Shown here: positions 1-12,557 of the stretch, piece by piece
Layout: the number at the start of each line of letters is the position of its first letter
Position numbering within the stretch: position 1 is the first letter of the stretch
NCBI RefSeq assembly: GCF_021155765.1
Contig: NC_060106.1
Location: 15,402,031-15,466,030 of the forward strand
DNA from: Diprion similis
Lineage: Eukaryota > Arthropoda > Insecta > Hymenoptera > Diprionidae
Reading direction: 5' to 3'
DNA length: 64,000 nt
The notes under the pieces: model-generated
Seen by the model: the letters and a program-made list of their open reading frames with translations, nothing else
Database searches by the model: none
What the model was told of the DNA's origin: nothing
Program-made: the position numbers and the translations under genes

Positions 1-393
1 AATGGGTATTACTATGTAAAACAGTCCTGATGGGAAACAGACTCTCGAGATGCGAGGAAAAAAGGCCAATAAAATAATACTCGTCTCGCATTCCGATGGT
101 TACGAAATAACCGCCCGGAGCTGTCCAAGGGTGGGGTAAACGTCACGTGTACCTAAAAGAGGAATAATTCGACCGGCTACGACTTCCAGCTGGCGTTATG
201 ACAGAGCTTATCCTCCGTGGATACCGAAAATAAATAGATGCTCTGTATTCATTACCCTGTACCCAACGACAAACCAGTTTGGTGGGTCTACGAGGTGCCT
301 GCGTGACATTTTACGGCTAGACTCACATACACGGACACACACCATGCGTTTCAAATTTGTGGAAGGCTTTGTCCGAGGGGGCGATCAGTTTAC
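1..393. other. 5' flank of CPR-1, no gene seen
   Basis: No reading frame of note lies here. The stretch is the upstream flank of the first cuticular protein gene and presumably holds its enhancer elements. I cannot name any binding site in it with confidence. The window edge cuts the cluster, so more cuticle genes may lie further left. Confidence 0.5.
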
Positions 394-425
394 TATATAA
401 GCTCGAGGGGAAGCTGATTCAGTCA
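394..425 (+). promoter_or_regulatory. core promoter of CPR-1 (TATA box and initiator)
   Basis: TATATAA at 394-400 is followed by an arthropod-type initiator TCAGT at 419-423, with the presumed start A at 421, 27 bases after the first T of the TATA box. This leaves a leader of about 30 nt before the ATG at 451. The spacing fits a focused TATA/Inr promoter, as usual for strongly and stage-specifically expressed cuticle genes. Confidence 0.8.
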
Positions 426-450
426 GATCAGGTTCATCCTCTGTCCCATC

Positions 451-1367
451 ATGAACACTTTATTGGTAAGCCCTTCGCTTATAACGTGATATAAAGTCAT
501 CTACGCAGTTACCATTTTCCGACGATCGTTTCTGCCGCGTTGATTCTTCGCTCAATCTGCAACTGTGGAACGCGATTACACTGAGAAAAATCATCTCGTT
601 TATATAATCTACTTTGTTCTGATTTTCAATATCGTGAAAAATTTTTTTAATACCGTAGAAGTAGCATTACTATGTAACTTTATGCTCTGATCATCGCGGT
701 GATATCTTACACTTCAGCTAATGTCAAGCTGACCGAGTCTATCGGTGCAGTGCGAATGTGACGTGAACCGAACAATTGGTTTGTGGATATCTTGTATCAG
801 TTGGGATTTTTGAGATTGAAATTAAAAAAACACTGTTTTAAAAACACAGATTAGTGTCTTTTCCAACGCGGTAATAACGAAAAACTAAACCCCGTGACGT
901 ATGACTGTTTTTTCCCACTAATTGTAGTTCCGAAACGTGACATTGCGCGCCAGTTCTTTTTACTTTAGTGGTATCGTAATAACGAATAATTATGTTGTTT
1001 TCAGGTATTCACTGTCTTCTTCGCTGGCGCCTGCATGGCCGACGTTTCCCACGTCGTAGGCGCGCATAAATCAGCTGAAATCCTGGAGCAGTTCCAGGAC
1101 GCAGATCCTGCGGGAAATTTCCGTGCCGCATTCAAGACGGAAAACGGCATCTTCTCCCAAATGGAGAGTAACGCTGAGGGGGAAATGCGGGGGGAATATC
1201 ACTACACCGATCCTGAAGGCAAGCCCGTCGATGTGACCTGGGTAGCTGGCCGCAATGGATATGTTGCTGCAGGACCGTCCATCCCGGCTGTCCCAGAATC
1301 CGTGGTCAAAGCCCTGAAGTACATCGAGGAACACCCCTACAAAGAGTCCGTCGAAAAGAAGTTCTAA
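451..1367 (+). CDS. CPR-1: RR-1 cuticular protein, 125 aa, two exons
   Basis: Exons are 451-465 (MNTLL, donor GTAAG at 466) and 1005-1367 (after TTTTCAG), joined in phase 0; the intron is 539 bp. Residues 1-17 form a signal peptide that likely ends at the CMA/DV boundary. The R&R chitin-binding domain (chitin_bind_4) covers about residues 42-95. It keeps the core G-x7-EG-x6-aromatic-x-A-G-x2-GY pattern, but the aromatic before VAG is W (residue 84) where the RR-1 consensus has F or Y. The N-terminal half of the domain (FRAAFKTENGI) is also atypical. A short tail, about residues 107-125, follows an ALKYIEEHP helix-like segment related to the ALEWIAAHP of CPR-2. The protein should be secreted by epidermis and bind chitin in soft cuticle. 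It converges with CPR-2. The family is certain; the exact orthologue is not. Confidence 0.93.
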
Positions 1368-1449
1368 TTTCACCAGCTAAACCGATTTCGGCACGATAAT
1401 ATAATAATATAGACGATATATACAATAGTTCTAAAAATTTATATGTTCG

Positions 1450-1455
1450 AATAAA
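1450..1455 (+). terminator. polyadenylation signal of CPR-1
   Basis: AATAAA lies 83 bases after the stop codon, in an AT-rich 3' UTR. It is the first canonical signal downstream. Confidence 0.7.
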
Positions 1456-4400
1456 TTTTACTCTGCGTTTCAATCCTGTCATTTTTTTCTAAAACAGTTT
1501 GAAAAACCTGCAGAATTTCGATTAATTCGATCAGCTTAAATCGACCCTCTAATATTCGAATGTCATTTCTCTCAGTCAGCGAAGATTCATACACTTTTGT
1601 GAATTTTTTTCTTTCGATGAAAATTAATACGTCAAATAAGCTTCGAGATTCAATAAGCTTCGGTCTCAGTTTCGGACTTTCGACGTTTTCGTAATGTACG
1701 GGAGATCGGCTCTCTCGAAAGAGAGAATGGACCGGACGGCTTCGGAAAGGTATCCGCTAATTTGCTCGTCCAACAGGTGGTTCGATACGACGAAATTCGA
1801 CGGCTGTTTAGGCTTAGTTACCGACCTCGGGTTCGCCGGAATCAAGTTAGCGAACGTCGAGATATCGACGCCGAAACTCCGTCGACAAGTTGAATTCCTC
1901 GGTGATTCGGATCCTCGGATGTTCACTGCAGAATTAACGATCGAATACACAGCTGCTGAATGTCGATAACGAAATTGGCCATTCGGAATCCCTCTGGCTA
2001 ATCGATCGTCGGGCGAGATCTCGAAAATTATTTCACCATGCCGCGGATCAACTTGTAGAGCGTATTCCCAGCTGATTGTCGTGAGAAATTTAAGCTGAAG
2101 GTAATCGGCTCGTCTTCCCCCGAGAGCCAGAAGAAAGTCGGGTTCATTGACACAGAGACGATCGCCATCGTTGTTACACCCGAAGTTACCTTATCGGGTG
2201 GCAACGGATGCACGCTTTAATTTACCTTATTAATTTCTACCTGCACCTGGCCAGGCAATTAGGTATGCCTCGAACACTGCATCCTCGAGCAACGACGATA
2301 AGCGGTGCATTAAATTTTAATTACGACATGTCGCGCTGACCGATGCTCATTTTATAATGTTCAAAGATGCACTTTCGAAATTTCCTGATTCACTCAAGTG
2401 GTATCACCGGTTCATCCTCCTCACGACTCGTATCTCTTCGTGTCATTGGCCAAGATGTGCATCTGATAAGAATAAGACTCTGATTTTTATCAACCTTTAG
2501 GACGAAAACGACGCGTCTGCTGACGAGATTTCGAGCATTACCATAAAATGCACGCTGCAATTTCGTAAAGCTGCGAAAAAAAATCTCACTCTATGTCGTG
2601 GGAAACGTTGAAAAATCTAGTGAAAACATTTGCGTGTTATTTCACTTCGTGTACAAGCAATAAATCATTCTCTACCTCAAGCCAGCGCGGACTGGAACTA
2701 AAACATAAACGGTCGTCTTGATAGATTCCCTTCAGGATCATTTCTACAAGCATCTTATTACAGCTTCATTATTTGAAGCAAGAAACCAGGACATTGTTTT
2801 GACATATCAAATTACTCCGGTCCTCGTTCTCATCGATTATAATCCACAGATAGATCGGCCAATTTCAAGATGTCGTGACAAGGAAGCTCGCATTCTGGAT
2901 GAGAGCGCAGGATCAGGAAACTGAACTTTCTCTCTCTCTCTCTCTCTGCCTCGGCTGCAAATCTCATCCCGAGATCGAAAGAGAAGAAGAAAAAGAGGAG
3001 AAAAGAATGAAAGAACCCGCTCCGCCCCTTTGGCATAATTAGACGCTTTGGTTACTTTGACTTTCCTCCGTGGCCTGATTGTGCTTGAGGATCTTCTTTC
3101 GCCATTGCGCAACCGGAGTCACCGGCCTAATGACCTTTGTGCCTGCAGTCCTCGCGGGAGGAAAAGAAAGGACTTACATACTCGGGGTAACTCGTTATTG
3201 GACATTATACTTCCGAGTATGGGTTATCCATTATTTTAGCATACGTATTTCTGAAATTGTTTGAAACGGAGATGAGCTGGATACGTTATGAGCTGCACTT
3301 TTGATTCAGTTCTTGTTTTCATCATCGCTGATACCAAAAACCGAGTCATTCGCAGTAGAAGAGATGTAAATTTTTGTCCAAGAAATATTCTAGAAATCAA
3401 ACGTTGCGCAAACTGGTTAAATATGCGATTAACCCGTTCAAGTGTGACCCATTTTCAGAGCTTTGCAACTCGTGTTTTTCTATCCGACACTGTATCGTAA
3501 GCGACTCTCCCGCCTGATTTTGCACATTCTAATCGACGCCCGGGGCTGATTAAAGTGCGAAAAAAAGACATCCAGCAATTTTTTGGACACTGATGAATTT
3601 CTTCGGAGGTCAAAGCTTCGGCCAAATCATGCTTCGAGGTAAATCGAACTCGTATCAGGGCCGAAGATTTTATCGAGGGCACCGAGAGCCCTGGGCACAC
3701 AGACTGCGATTACGTACCGATCCGTATATCTGATCCCAACGTCACGTTGGCGTTTGACAAGCCGGTTAGATTATACTATCGACAAGTGATCACCGCGCCG
3801 AAATTCTCGATTGACACATGAACGAAAGTGAAAACGAGTCGGTGATTGCCGAAAGGTCTTTACGGAGATATACAGCGCGGGAGTTCGAAGTTGCGACAAA
3901 CGCCGCGTGTAACTTATATCTTCGTGTGTATTATACGCGTTCAAGATAATCGCCGGATTGCACGGGTCGGTTAAATTCTTTGACCGATTGACTCCAATCT
4001 TCAATTCGTGGCTATTAAAGAGTCTCCCGCGTGAAAGTAAAAGCTTCTATCTCCGTCAGCTGTACGTAGCTGGTATCGGCTTCGTTATGCGAGAGAATAA
4101 CTCACGATTTTGCAGAAATCCACCTCGCGAGAGACTCTCTTTGGGATTCAAAACATTCCTCATTCATATTTACTGCGTCCAAGTAAACAATACGTCTATA
4201 ACTATAACTTGCAACTTGTGATATGTTATATATATATATATTTGTATTATTAGTATTTGTCATACTAATTAGAAATCCTATCGTTAATATTGGGATGAAA
4301 CAGTGACGAGAAGGTAAACAGACGTGTACCTTTAACACTAGAGGATGATGGAACAAAAATGTGACACAAGAAAGCCAAATGCCAAGGATGATTACGATGA

Positions 4401-4813
4401 GCACATCGTGCGCGGGAATAAATCACGAAATAATTGAAAGGTTCGTATAAATCGCGGCCGACGTCCTTAAAGATATTTCTCAAATAATGAAGGTAAAATT
4501 TAGGTACCTACGTCGTGTTTCCATTGCGTAATGCATGATATTATAACGATCTATGCTAATGATTTGAAATTCGTTCGACGAGATATTCGGCTTAGCTTTG
4601 GCTTGGAACAGTTTTGTCATAATATACGAGAAACAAGTTACCACGAATGACATAATAGCTCGTGCTGAGCTGAAATTCTAAAATCCTTCGGCATCGTCGA
4701 ACCCAGACGTAGGCGTTTTGTTGACGGTGGGTAAACGCGCACGCATGTAATATTCCCACGTATGAACGATAGGTACGAGTAAAAGAATTCCATCATTGAA
4801 GCGGAACCGTTTC
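1456..4813. other. convergent intergenic region CPR-1/CPR-2
   Basis: About 3.4 kb separates the 3' ends of two cuticle genes that face each other. It contains a TC dinucleotide run (2929-2947), a short TA run near 4227-4241, and only short overlapping reading frames with no recognisable domain. I see no gene here. Confidence 0.5.
2929..2947. repeat. (TC)n microsatellite
   Basis: Uninterrupted TC dinucleotides over about 19 bases. Confidence 0.9.
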
Positions 4814-4819
4814 TTTATT
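4814..4819 (-). terminator. polyadenylation signal of CPR-2
   Basis: The plus strand reads TTTATT, so AATAAA on the minus strand, about 285 bases past the CPR-2 stop. No closer canonical AATAAA was noticed, which gives CPR-2 a longer 3' UTR than CPR-1 or CPR-4. Confidence 0.6.
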
Positions 4820-5103
4820 TACAAATTGCTTAAAAAAGTACAGATTTCATTAAGCACACAGCGCGTGTCAGCCATGTTTGCATATATAATGACATGAGCC
4901 GATGACGCCACACCCGATGCCAAGAGTGCTTGCTGCTCGAGTGCCGATGAAGATGCATCTCGAGTTCCAAGCCCTTCTGGCGAAGCGACATGGCGCCGAA
5001 CTTATAATACGCCTGAACACTTCGACAGTAGAACTGGTCAAGAGGTAAATGCAGCTACATAATCAACCAGTTCTGCTCGAGCGTTCCTCGATCCATTCCC
5101 ATT

Positions 5104-5904
5104 CTACAAATTGTCCTCCTCGGGATGAGCAGCGATCCATTCCAGCGCCTTCAGGATCGCGTCAGGAATTGGCGGCGCCTGAGGAAGGTGCGCACCCTGC
5201 GCCTGGAAGCCATCCTTACCGGCGACGTAAGTCAGAGTAATCAGGTTTCCGTCTTCGCTCGGATAGCTGTAGCTGCCCTGAACGGACTCGGCCTCGTCCG
5301 GTGTCCCGGCGTTCTCCAGCTGGCCCTGTTCCTGGAGCTTGATGCCGTTCCCAGCCTCGAATCCGTAGCTGTAGGTACCGTCGGGATTCGGACCGTCCAG
5401 GTACTGGTTGACGATTGGCACAGGGGGCTGCTGATCCAGAGGAGCGGCTGCGGCGGCTGCCGCCAGGGCGAAGAAGGTCAGGATCTGCAAGACGAAAAAT
5501 CGGTATGAGATCGGCGAATGATCGGAGAAATTCAGCACGGATACTGCAGATGTGGCGGCCTCTGTTACTATTGCTGTGATAAATCGTTATGGAATCTAGC
5601 CTGTGGGATCGGCGTAACGATATTCGATTTTACTGGACATTTGGTCCGTCTAGATTTCGTTATTGAAGATATTGTACCGATTGGGTTCACGAAACTTCTC
5701 GCACAACCGATCCACACTGACCTCACGATGGTTGTTGTAATATCACTATTTGGCTTTGAGTTTGTTCGAGACAAAAGAAAGGGGAGGGAGGGACTAGTTA
5801 TACCGAAACCGATGCTCTCGGCATAGCCACGTGGCTTGAGCCGAGAGACAATCGGCCGCTTCGCGTACGCTTTCCACACTGTGTCCACTCACCAAAGTGT
5901 TCAT
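5104..5904 (-). CDS. CPR-2: RR-1 cuticular protein, 130 aa, two exons
   Basis: Exon 1 is 5904-5893 (MNTL, donor GTGAGTGG). Exon 2 is 5484-5104, after the acceptor CTTGCAG; phase 0, intron 408 bp. Residues 1-18 are a signal peptide with a run of seven alanines, cleaved before PLD. A Pro/Gln/Val linker leads to GPNPDGTYSYGFEAGNGI, the extended RR-1 start at about residue 35. The core at 74-101 matches the consensus fully: G-x7-DG-x6-Y-x-A-G-x2-GF-x-A. GAHLPQAPPIP and ALEWIAAHPEE close the protein, as in many insect endocuticle structural glycoproteins and larval cuticle proteins. It aligns without gaps to CPR-3 (about 80 of 127 identical), so the two arose by duplication and now sit in opposite orientation. 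Translation of the frame upstream of position 5484 is intron. Confidence 0.95.
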
Positions 5905-5926
5905 TGCTGGCTTCGTACCTCGTCTC

Positions 5927-5959
5927 GTTGACATCTTCGTCGGAGGACTCACCTTTATA
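5927..5959 (-). promoter_or_regulatory. core promoter of CPR-2
   Basis: On the minus strand CTATAAAGG places TATAAA at 5959-5954. A TCAAC initiator-like element has its A at 5929, 30 bases downstream, which gives a leader of about 25 nt before the ATG at 5904. Confidence 0.75.
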
Positions 5960-6048
5960 GGGACGCCGAAACCTCCTGTCGCAAATGGCCCCCCTCCGGT
6001 CTCGGTAAGTGGGGGTGGTCAAAGACGAGTATTGACTTCTACTGCAGG

Positions 6049-6094
6049 TTCTTCTTCTTCTTCTTCTCCTTCTTCTTCTTCTTCTTCTACTACT
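6049..6094. repeat. (TTC)n / (GAA)n tract upstream of CPR-2
   Basis: A near-perfect TTC trinucleotide array; read in the direction of CPR-2 it is a purine GAA tract starting about 90 bases upstream of the TATA box. It encodes only low-complexity Glu or Ser runs in random frames. Confidence 0.9.
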
Positions 6095-7642
6095 TCACCA
6101 CGCCATGCAAATACACGTATATATCGCGTGGCTGTATAATCTTGTCGCATTGCGAAACGGCCAAACGAAGAAGCTGTCGCCAGCGTGGCAGGTCCGAGTG
6201 TATCTCTGTCCGGGAATTTCGCAGGTGGCGGTTGTACTTTAATCTTCCTGGCATATCGACGCCTCGTCGAAATCCTTTTTCTGCCACCTTTGGTGCAGAT
6301 TTTCGACGGTTCTTTGTCGCCTTCGACAAGCGGCATATGCAATCCCATTGTGCCTTTGACACGTGGACCACAATACCAAGAGTTCCACTCATCACGGAGC
6401 TCCTGCCAGACTTATCATCGCGATAAATGCCGGCCTCTGGTCAGCCGGTTACGCAACGGCTCGACGACGATTCGTCATATTTTATGGCATATTCCTTAGC
6501 CATTATGAAATCGCGACTCGTCTCTCTCTCTCCAGCGGCATTTGCCACGTCCACGCGGTACGTGCGAACTCGTGTCAAGCTTAGGGTCATAAACAATAAT
6601 CGGTCAGCTGGGGTATACCTTACACCATGATCGACGGTGCGAATTGCACGATCATTATTGATTGTGCTTCGGGCCGTGTCGTTTCACACGAGGCTCGTCG
6701 TATTTTCTTTTCAATAATTTCGCTAGACGAGTTACGATATGTGTTACATACACGTACGCAACACGCTTGTCTACCTACGACGACAGACGTACCGTAGACG
6801 TGAACAGGGAAGTTAAAATCTGCCGGGGAAAGTTTGGGAATTCTACGAGTATATGCCTTGGTTCACGCAGTAGACAATCGATTACTCGAAATTACTCATC
6901 GTCACCGCCACACCGTGATCTCAGTGGAATTTCGTTATACCCCTGCCGCAAATTTGCGTTAAACTTTTTTTTTCTTAGAGGTACAATACAAATAATTTCA
7001 ATTTTATCTGTTATTCGTTTCAACTATCAAATAAAAAAAAAACTATAATTATAGGAACACCTGATAAGTAATACTAGGATTCGAAATCCTTCCCCTTTTT
7101 TTTTCTCGAGTCAATGGAAATTTTTTGTACTTTGATTCTCACTTTGATGAGGCAGTTAATCAAATCATTACCTTGAACTTTATGTGGTTCTCCAAGAATA
7201 GCTCGTATCGTGTATTAAGGAAATTATTCTCTCAAATCAACACCTTTGGAATGGGAAGTGGGAAATGACCATTGCTTGCGGTCAGATTATCTAACGAGAT
7301 AATAATTGATACATGCGTCTTATTTCCAGATTTGAGATGACCACACGCGAAGGACGTCACCCGTTAGAATAGAACAATCAGATTCCTATATTCAGACAGA
7401 AATCAACGACCTTCGGTCTTGTTCAAATACAAATGTTACGCAGAGATTTTCAAATCACAGGTAAAGTTCGTCGTAACTCAGTCTAAGATATTTTTGACTC
7501 CTTCATCAAGTCGAAAGTAATCATAATTAGACAGATGAATTTCCATACGCCTATATCGTGATACTCGTTTAACAAAGAATATACTCGACATCAATATCTT
7601 GGTAATCTTTTATTCATTTAACGACCCCGAAAAATGCATCCG

Positions 7643-7703
7643 ATGAATTACGATGTCGGCACATCGTAGGTACAACGAATTACGTGCAGCACACGTAATT
7701 CAT
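7643..7703. repeat. paired short inverted repeats
   Basis: ACGATGT and ACATCGT (7650-7656 and 7661-7667) flank a 4-base loop. GAATTACGTG and CACGTAATTC (7677-7686 and 7692-7701) flank a 5-base loop. The outer ATGAATTACG (7643-7652) can also pair with CGTAATTCAT (7694-7703). All arms are perfect. Confidence 0.75.
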
Positions 7704-8679
7704 GCCGAATTTTTAGTTGAATCTTGAAAAAATCAATCAGCTCCACGATTCCTAACAAATACGAAATAATCTATCAATCGATTAGATTTTAGCGATTCAA
7801 TCGAGTCCTGTTCGATTATATTTTTGGACCCGATTAACCGATGCATCGATTATTTTTAGCTTCGTGGCCATCGCTGATACGAATGTTGTATCGGTGATTT
7901 TCGAGTGAAGCTAATCATTTTAAGGCGATGCAAGATTTTCGAGTATTTGGCATTCGGCGCGTTTCTAATTCTTGACAAAAATTGCTAGAATCGTTGACGG
8001 AATTTTGAACGACGCTGGTATTACACGTTCACCGTTCCATTGACCCAGCTCCTCGATCCGATCTCCATGCCATTCCCGATACTTTGCAGTCAGGAGTCTT
8101 CGTTTTATCTTCTCCTCCGTTTTTTTCTTTCTTTTATTTTTTTCTCCAGTTCAGGACCAACCATTATATTACATATATATCTTTAACGATTCAGCCATGT
8201 ACCGAATTTGTGGAACCTTGGTTTGTCTCTACGCGCTCTGAATTTCCGAGGGCCCAACAATCGTCATGGGACATTTACTCGTTATTATCCCGCGTTGACT
8301 TGGATTTATGCGAAACGCACGCCGCGCAGCGAGGCCTGCAAAGGCTGATGTATAACAAGGAACACGTGTTCCTGCCTTATGCAGCACAAACTCAACTTAT
8401 CTAATTTTTATAGCTTAGCTTAAATCGACGAGGTTCCTCGTCGTTAGCTTCCCTATCACGATGTTTCAAACAGATTCTATTCGATTTCGATGTGCACGAG
8501 GATCCAGGAAATCCTGGCTCTCTTTGACACCAAGGAAATCGGGAGGAGAAATCAATCACTTCCGGGTTCTGGATTGTTTTCAGAGAGTGATTTTCTTATA
8601 GAAGAATTCGTGTTTTTCTACCTAATCTTGGGAATCGATATAAATAACTTATGACTTCATATGTATGGCGTTTCTGTTT

Positions 8680-8681
<2 letters not shown>

Positions 8682-8710
<29 letters not shown>
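8682..8710. repeat. homopolymer T tract (29 bases)
   Basis: An unbroken T run. Read on the minus strand it is a 29-base A tract, so it could be the tail of an old retroposed copy, but I recognise no body sequence beside it. Confidence 0.85.
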
Positions 8711-11700
8711 GTTGTGAAAACACTGATGCAATCATAAAAACCTTTTAACGCTATTTTATCATCATAATTAACTGCTGAGTTTCAGCAATCATATCCTGCA
8801 TCATGGGTCGATGGATTACCGCTATGCACCCAAACAGGTTGATCAAAGTAGCTGCCTGCTACCATGCGTAATAAGGATCTCGCGGCAATGCAAATGATTA
8901 GCAAATCGCCAAGGTATGAGCTAACGATGAATCTGTAAACTAATAATAAAAACAAGTACGATTTTTAACCGTTCTTTAAGCACGTGATCGAGTCTGTTTT
9001 GCAAAAAAATTTAATGAGAGTTTTTCGGGAGTTAACTGACGCTAAGAAACAACAAGGCAACTTAGGTTTTTATCGAATATGAAAAACCCTTCCTTAAAAT
9101 ACGAACGTGATGAAAAATTATGTTTTGCGGTTTATCGCATGTTTTTTTCTACACTCTATGGAACGCAGAGAAAAAATTCCATCAGTGATATTAAAACGAC
9201 CTTCCACATCTTCTATGGATATTTGTAAGCAAGTCTCGATTTCGAGGAATAGAAACGCCATAATGTATGCGATGAGATCGTACAAAATAGGCAAACAGAA
9301 TCGAGGAAAAAAAAGATGTTGCCCATATATCTGTGCAGTGAATACAACGTAGAAATAAAAGTGGTAAGACGCCATTGTAGTTGAGCCACGATTCTATTAT
9401 TGTAATTATAAAAGACGATGATCGTATGCACGCCTGGCATTAATGACGATCAGTAGTCAAAGTCACGCAAAATGTTACTGATTGGGAATAACACAGTCGC
9501 GGTAATATCCATAAATAGGTAGATAAAACTGGGTGTAAACAAGCCATGCAACAAATATATAATAACATAACCGAGATGCAAAAAAAGAGAAAAGAAAAAA
9601 AATAAACAGCTATCTAATACCGTCGAAAGATTGTAGTCGCGTGGATTTTGAAACAGAGATGACATTCCGATGTCCAAATCACCTTTCTGAATGTCTTCTC
9701 TCGATCTGCCAGATGAGAAGACGCGCAATCACATTGGTAAGAAAAAAAAACGCTGCTGGTAATCCTGATCGGATAAGGACTAATAATAACCAATAGATAT
9801 GGTCGAACAACCATGCGTTGCTGGGTAGTCAACAATCGTAATTTGCTAGTCTGATTGACTCGGTCATGATCTGCGCCGTGACGTCAGCAGCTCGCAAATA
9901 TCCCGATGCGTGATATCCAGCATCTCTGCTTCCGTCATCGGACCGATGGTTGTTGCTCAATTGGATGAGCGTGAGAAGTTCAACCTTGTCTTCAGGACAA
10001 AAAAGAATTCCCAAGAAACTATCCGCGGAAACTATCCTCCAAAGAGGAAAAAAATGCATCCCAAAATTCCCCGATCCGCTAATTTATCTCCCGTCATGTC
10101 AATCGAGTGTGAAATTTCTGCAGAAGTCCGCGAGAGCAAAAGTCGTGGAAAAAACTTCAGTCGCGTGTGTAAACGGGTGAATAATTATCGTTGTGACGGC
10201 GGGATACGAATTCGGCGGTGCACGATGATAAAGGGTCGCCCAGCAATCGCATCGTTCATCGCTTTTGCAACTCGCATACTCTTTTTCTGCCGGTAGGCTG
10301 ACTAACGCAATCGCGAAACTTATGGCTGTCTTTTGGAAGGACGAACGAAACGAGCGCCTTTGAAACTCTTATCCGATCCGCGCATGCACTCGGTGAGCAT
10401 CGCTGTCAGACGAACCGAAAGGGGAATTGAAGATGAACTCGATCGGATGCAGCACCGTCTCAATCGCTTCTCTCGAGCCGCATTTTTCAACTGGCTAGAC
10501 GAATTGCTCGGAACAATTCAAACGAAGGCTGCTTATCTCGATTAAGCTGCTTCTGTTATCCAACCCTCTTCTCTAATTATATCCTATGTACTAGTAACAA
10601 ATTACGGAGATCAATCTCGACCTCCAATCGAGCGGAGAACGTAACCAGCACTTATGGGTATCGCATAGCATTCGTAGTTACAAGGTTATACCGTTATGTT
10701 TATCCAGACAGTGATCAGCCGAAACAAGTTTGAGAACGATATGATCCAATGTTTCAGCTTCGAACGTAAAGCTATTTTAATACCGCGTACAAAGTTCCTT
10801 TCTAAGTTTTACTTTCTTCTTCGCTTATATTCTCATTTTAAAAAGTGAATTTATAAATGTTATCGTAAACAGCTTCGTGTTTTCTTTTTTTTTTTTTTTT
10901 TATGTTTTTTTCTTCTTCTTCAGATGGGATAATATAATATGGAGAACAACTGCAATGATAATTTATTAACGATATTAAGAATGTTTTCATGATTTTGAAG
11001 ATAAAATGTGATTTGCATAAGGTGACGAAATTTGGTCGACGGTTCTTCTGAGATACGGCCTCGAATCGTTTTTGATATTGCATCGCGGCTGACTGTAAAT
11101 AACTTCACCTCTGACGGAATATTATGTACCTACACCTGCTTCGTCTATAACGTCATTTCTCTACAGCGATTAATCAAGCCGCATGAGAAAAACGTTCAAC
11201 GCAACAGGTGGTTGATTTACTTTTTGCCGCACGGCATATTCTGACGCCCTCCTGTAAAATAACTAGGGATATACTTTCCCGGAAACGTGTAATGAAAGCT
11301 GTCAGAAAATTCCGGCAAACTTTCAAGGCTTCGAAATCTAGAAACACGTTATAAATTCACAAACATAGTAACGATTAAGCCCGTGATTAATTTACCAGGC
11401 ATGAAAGCGTGGACAAGAAAATTTGAAATCCCTGCAATAGCTGTTGATGCTCTGCTCTTAGCGTTTGCAGAAAAAATAAAGAAATCTCCATAGTATCGCG
11501 TGGATTACGCCATGCATGCCTATATATGTGGGTGACAAATTCTTGACCACGTTCCGTTGAATATTTATTGCCTAATAATGAGATTTTCGTTATCGTCGTG
11601 CGCACAGCGCAGCGCATTAAATGTAAAATGTATAATATTTCGCAAAACATTAAATATACGCAAAAAGTTTCTATTCAATGGTGTAACACATAGAAATTGA

Positions 11701-12557
11701 TAAGAGTTGTAACGGACGTTTACGTTACGCTTAGTTTTACACTGGAGGATTTTTTTTTCTTATTTCTATTTTTTTCTTTTAATTGTTACGTACAATTTAA
11801 TACAAGCTATCGATGACACAAGTGTGACTAACGCGTAATAAGTACTCTCACATGTGTGTGGAATTTATTGAGAAAACACCAACCGAGCTTCGTGTATCAC
11901 GGTGATTTGGCTCCCCTTGCGTCCTCAAGTTGAGTAACGGCTGATATTGAGAAGCGCAAAGTTTCACTTCGACGCGAAACCGCAGGCTCTACACCCACAA
12001 TTCCCCGCCACGTGGAAACCTAGGTGTTAACCGGAAACACGAGTGAATTTGCATGATATCCAGCATCACAACGGAGCGAAGAAGAGACTAACCATAACAT
12101 CGATCAAAGGATGAATTCTGCGGAAGACATTTTAAGCAGTCAGTACCCGTACATTTTTCCCGAAAAGTGAGTAGTGAGTCATCTTCTTTAGTTATAAAAA
12201 AAACGGCTCAAACACTCGGTCGCTTGTGCAGGAGCGACGATTAAGGACCTGGGAATCAACTCTCGGGACCCTTTGCCGGGGCGAAGTGACGCAAGAAATT
12301 GGCTTCTAACCAGTATGTCTGCCCTCGAGCGATAACTCGATTACGTCACTAGACTCAGACTCGTGGGTGTCTCGTCGCCTTTCCTGCGACTCCTTCCAAT
12401 TGCAGAACATTAGACACATGGACTCGTTAGACGAGAGGTGCAGGTGCATCGACATGACGTGTATCTGTGACTAGTCACTCGTCGCATTCACCTTTGGAAC
12501 AAAGGGGGTACGAATGAGAAAACGTTTCGGCTCACTCAAGGAAGGTATTTCAGATCG

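Larger units (their letters stand above)
5960..12557. other. divergent intergenic region CPR-2/CPR-3, left part
   Basis: About 6.6 kb without a supported gene. It holds the GAA tract next to CPR-2, paired inverted repeats at 7643-7703, a 29-base T run at 8682-8710, and short reading frames (for example at 6662-7048 and 9910-10296) with no recognisable domain. The first few hundred bases probably contain CPR-2 control elements. Confidence 0.5.

Noticed and set aside
5125-5508. 127-codon plus-strand frame over CPR-2
   Set aside because: Antisense shadow of the CPR-2 domain exon with no domain of its own.
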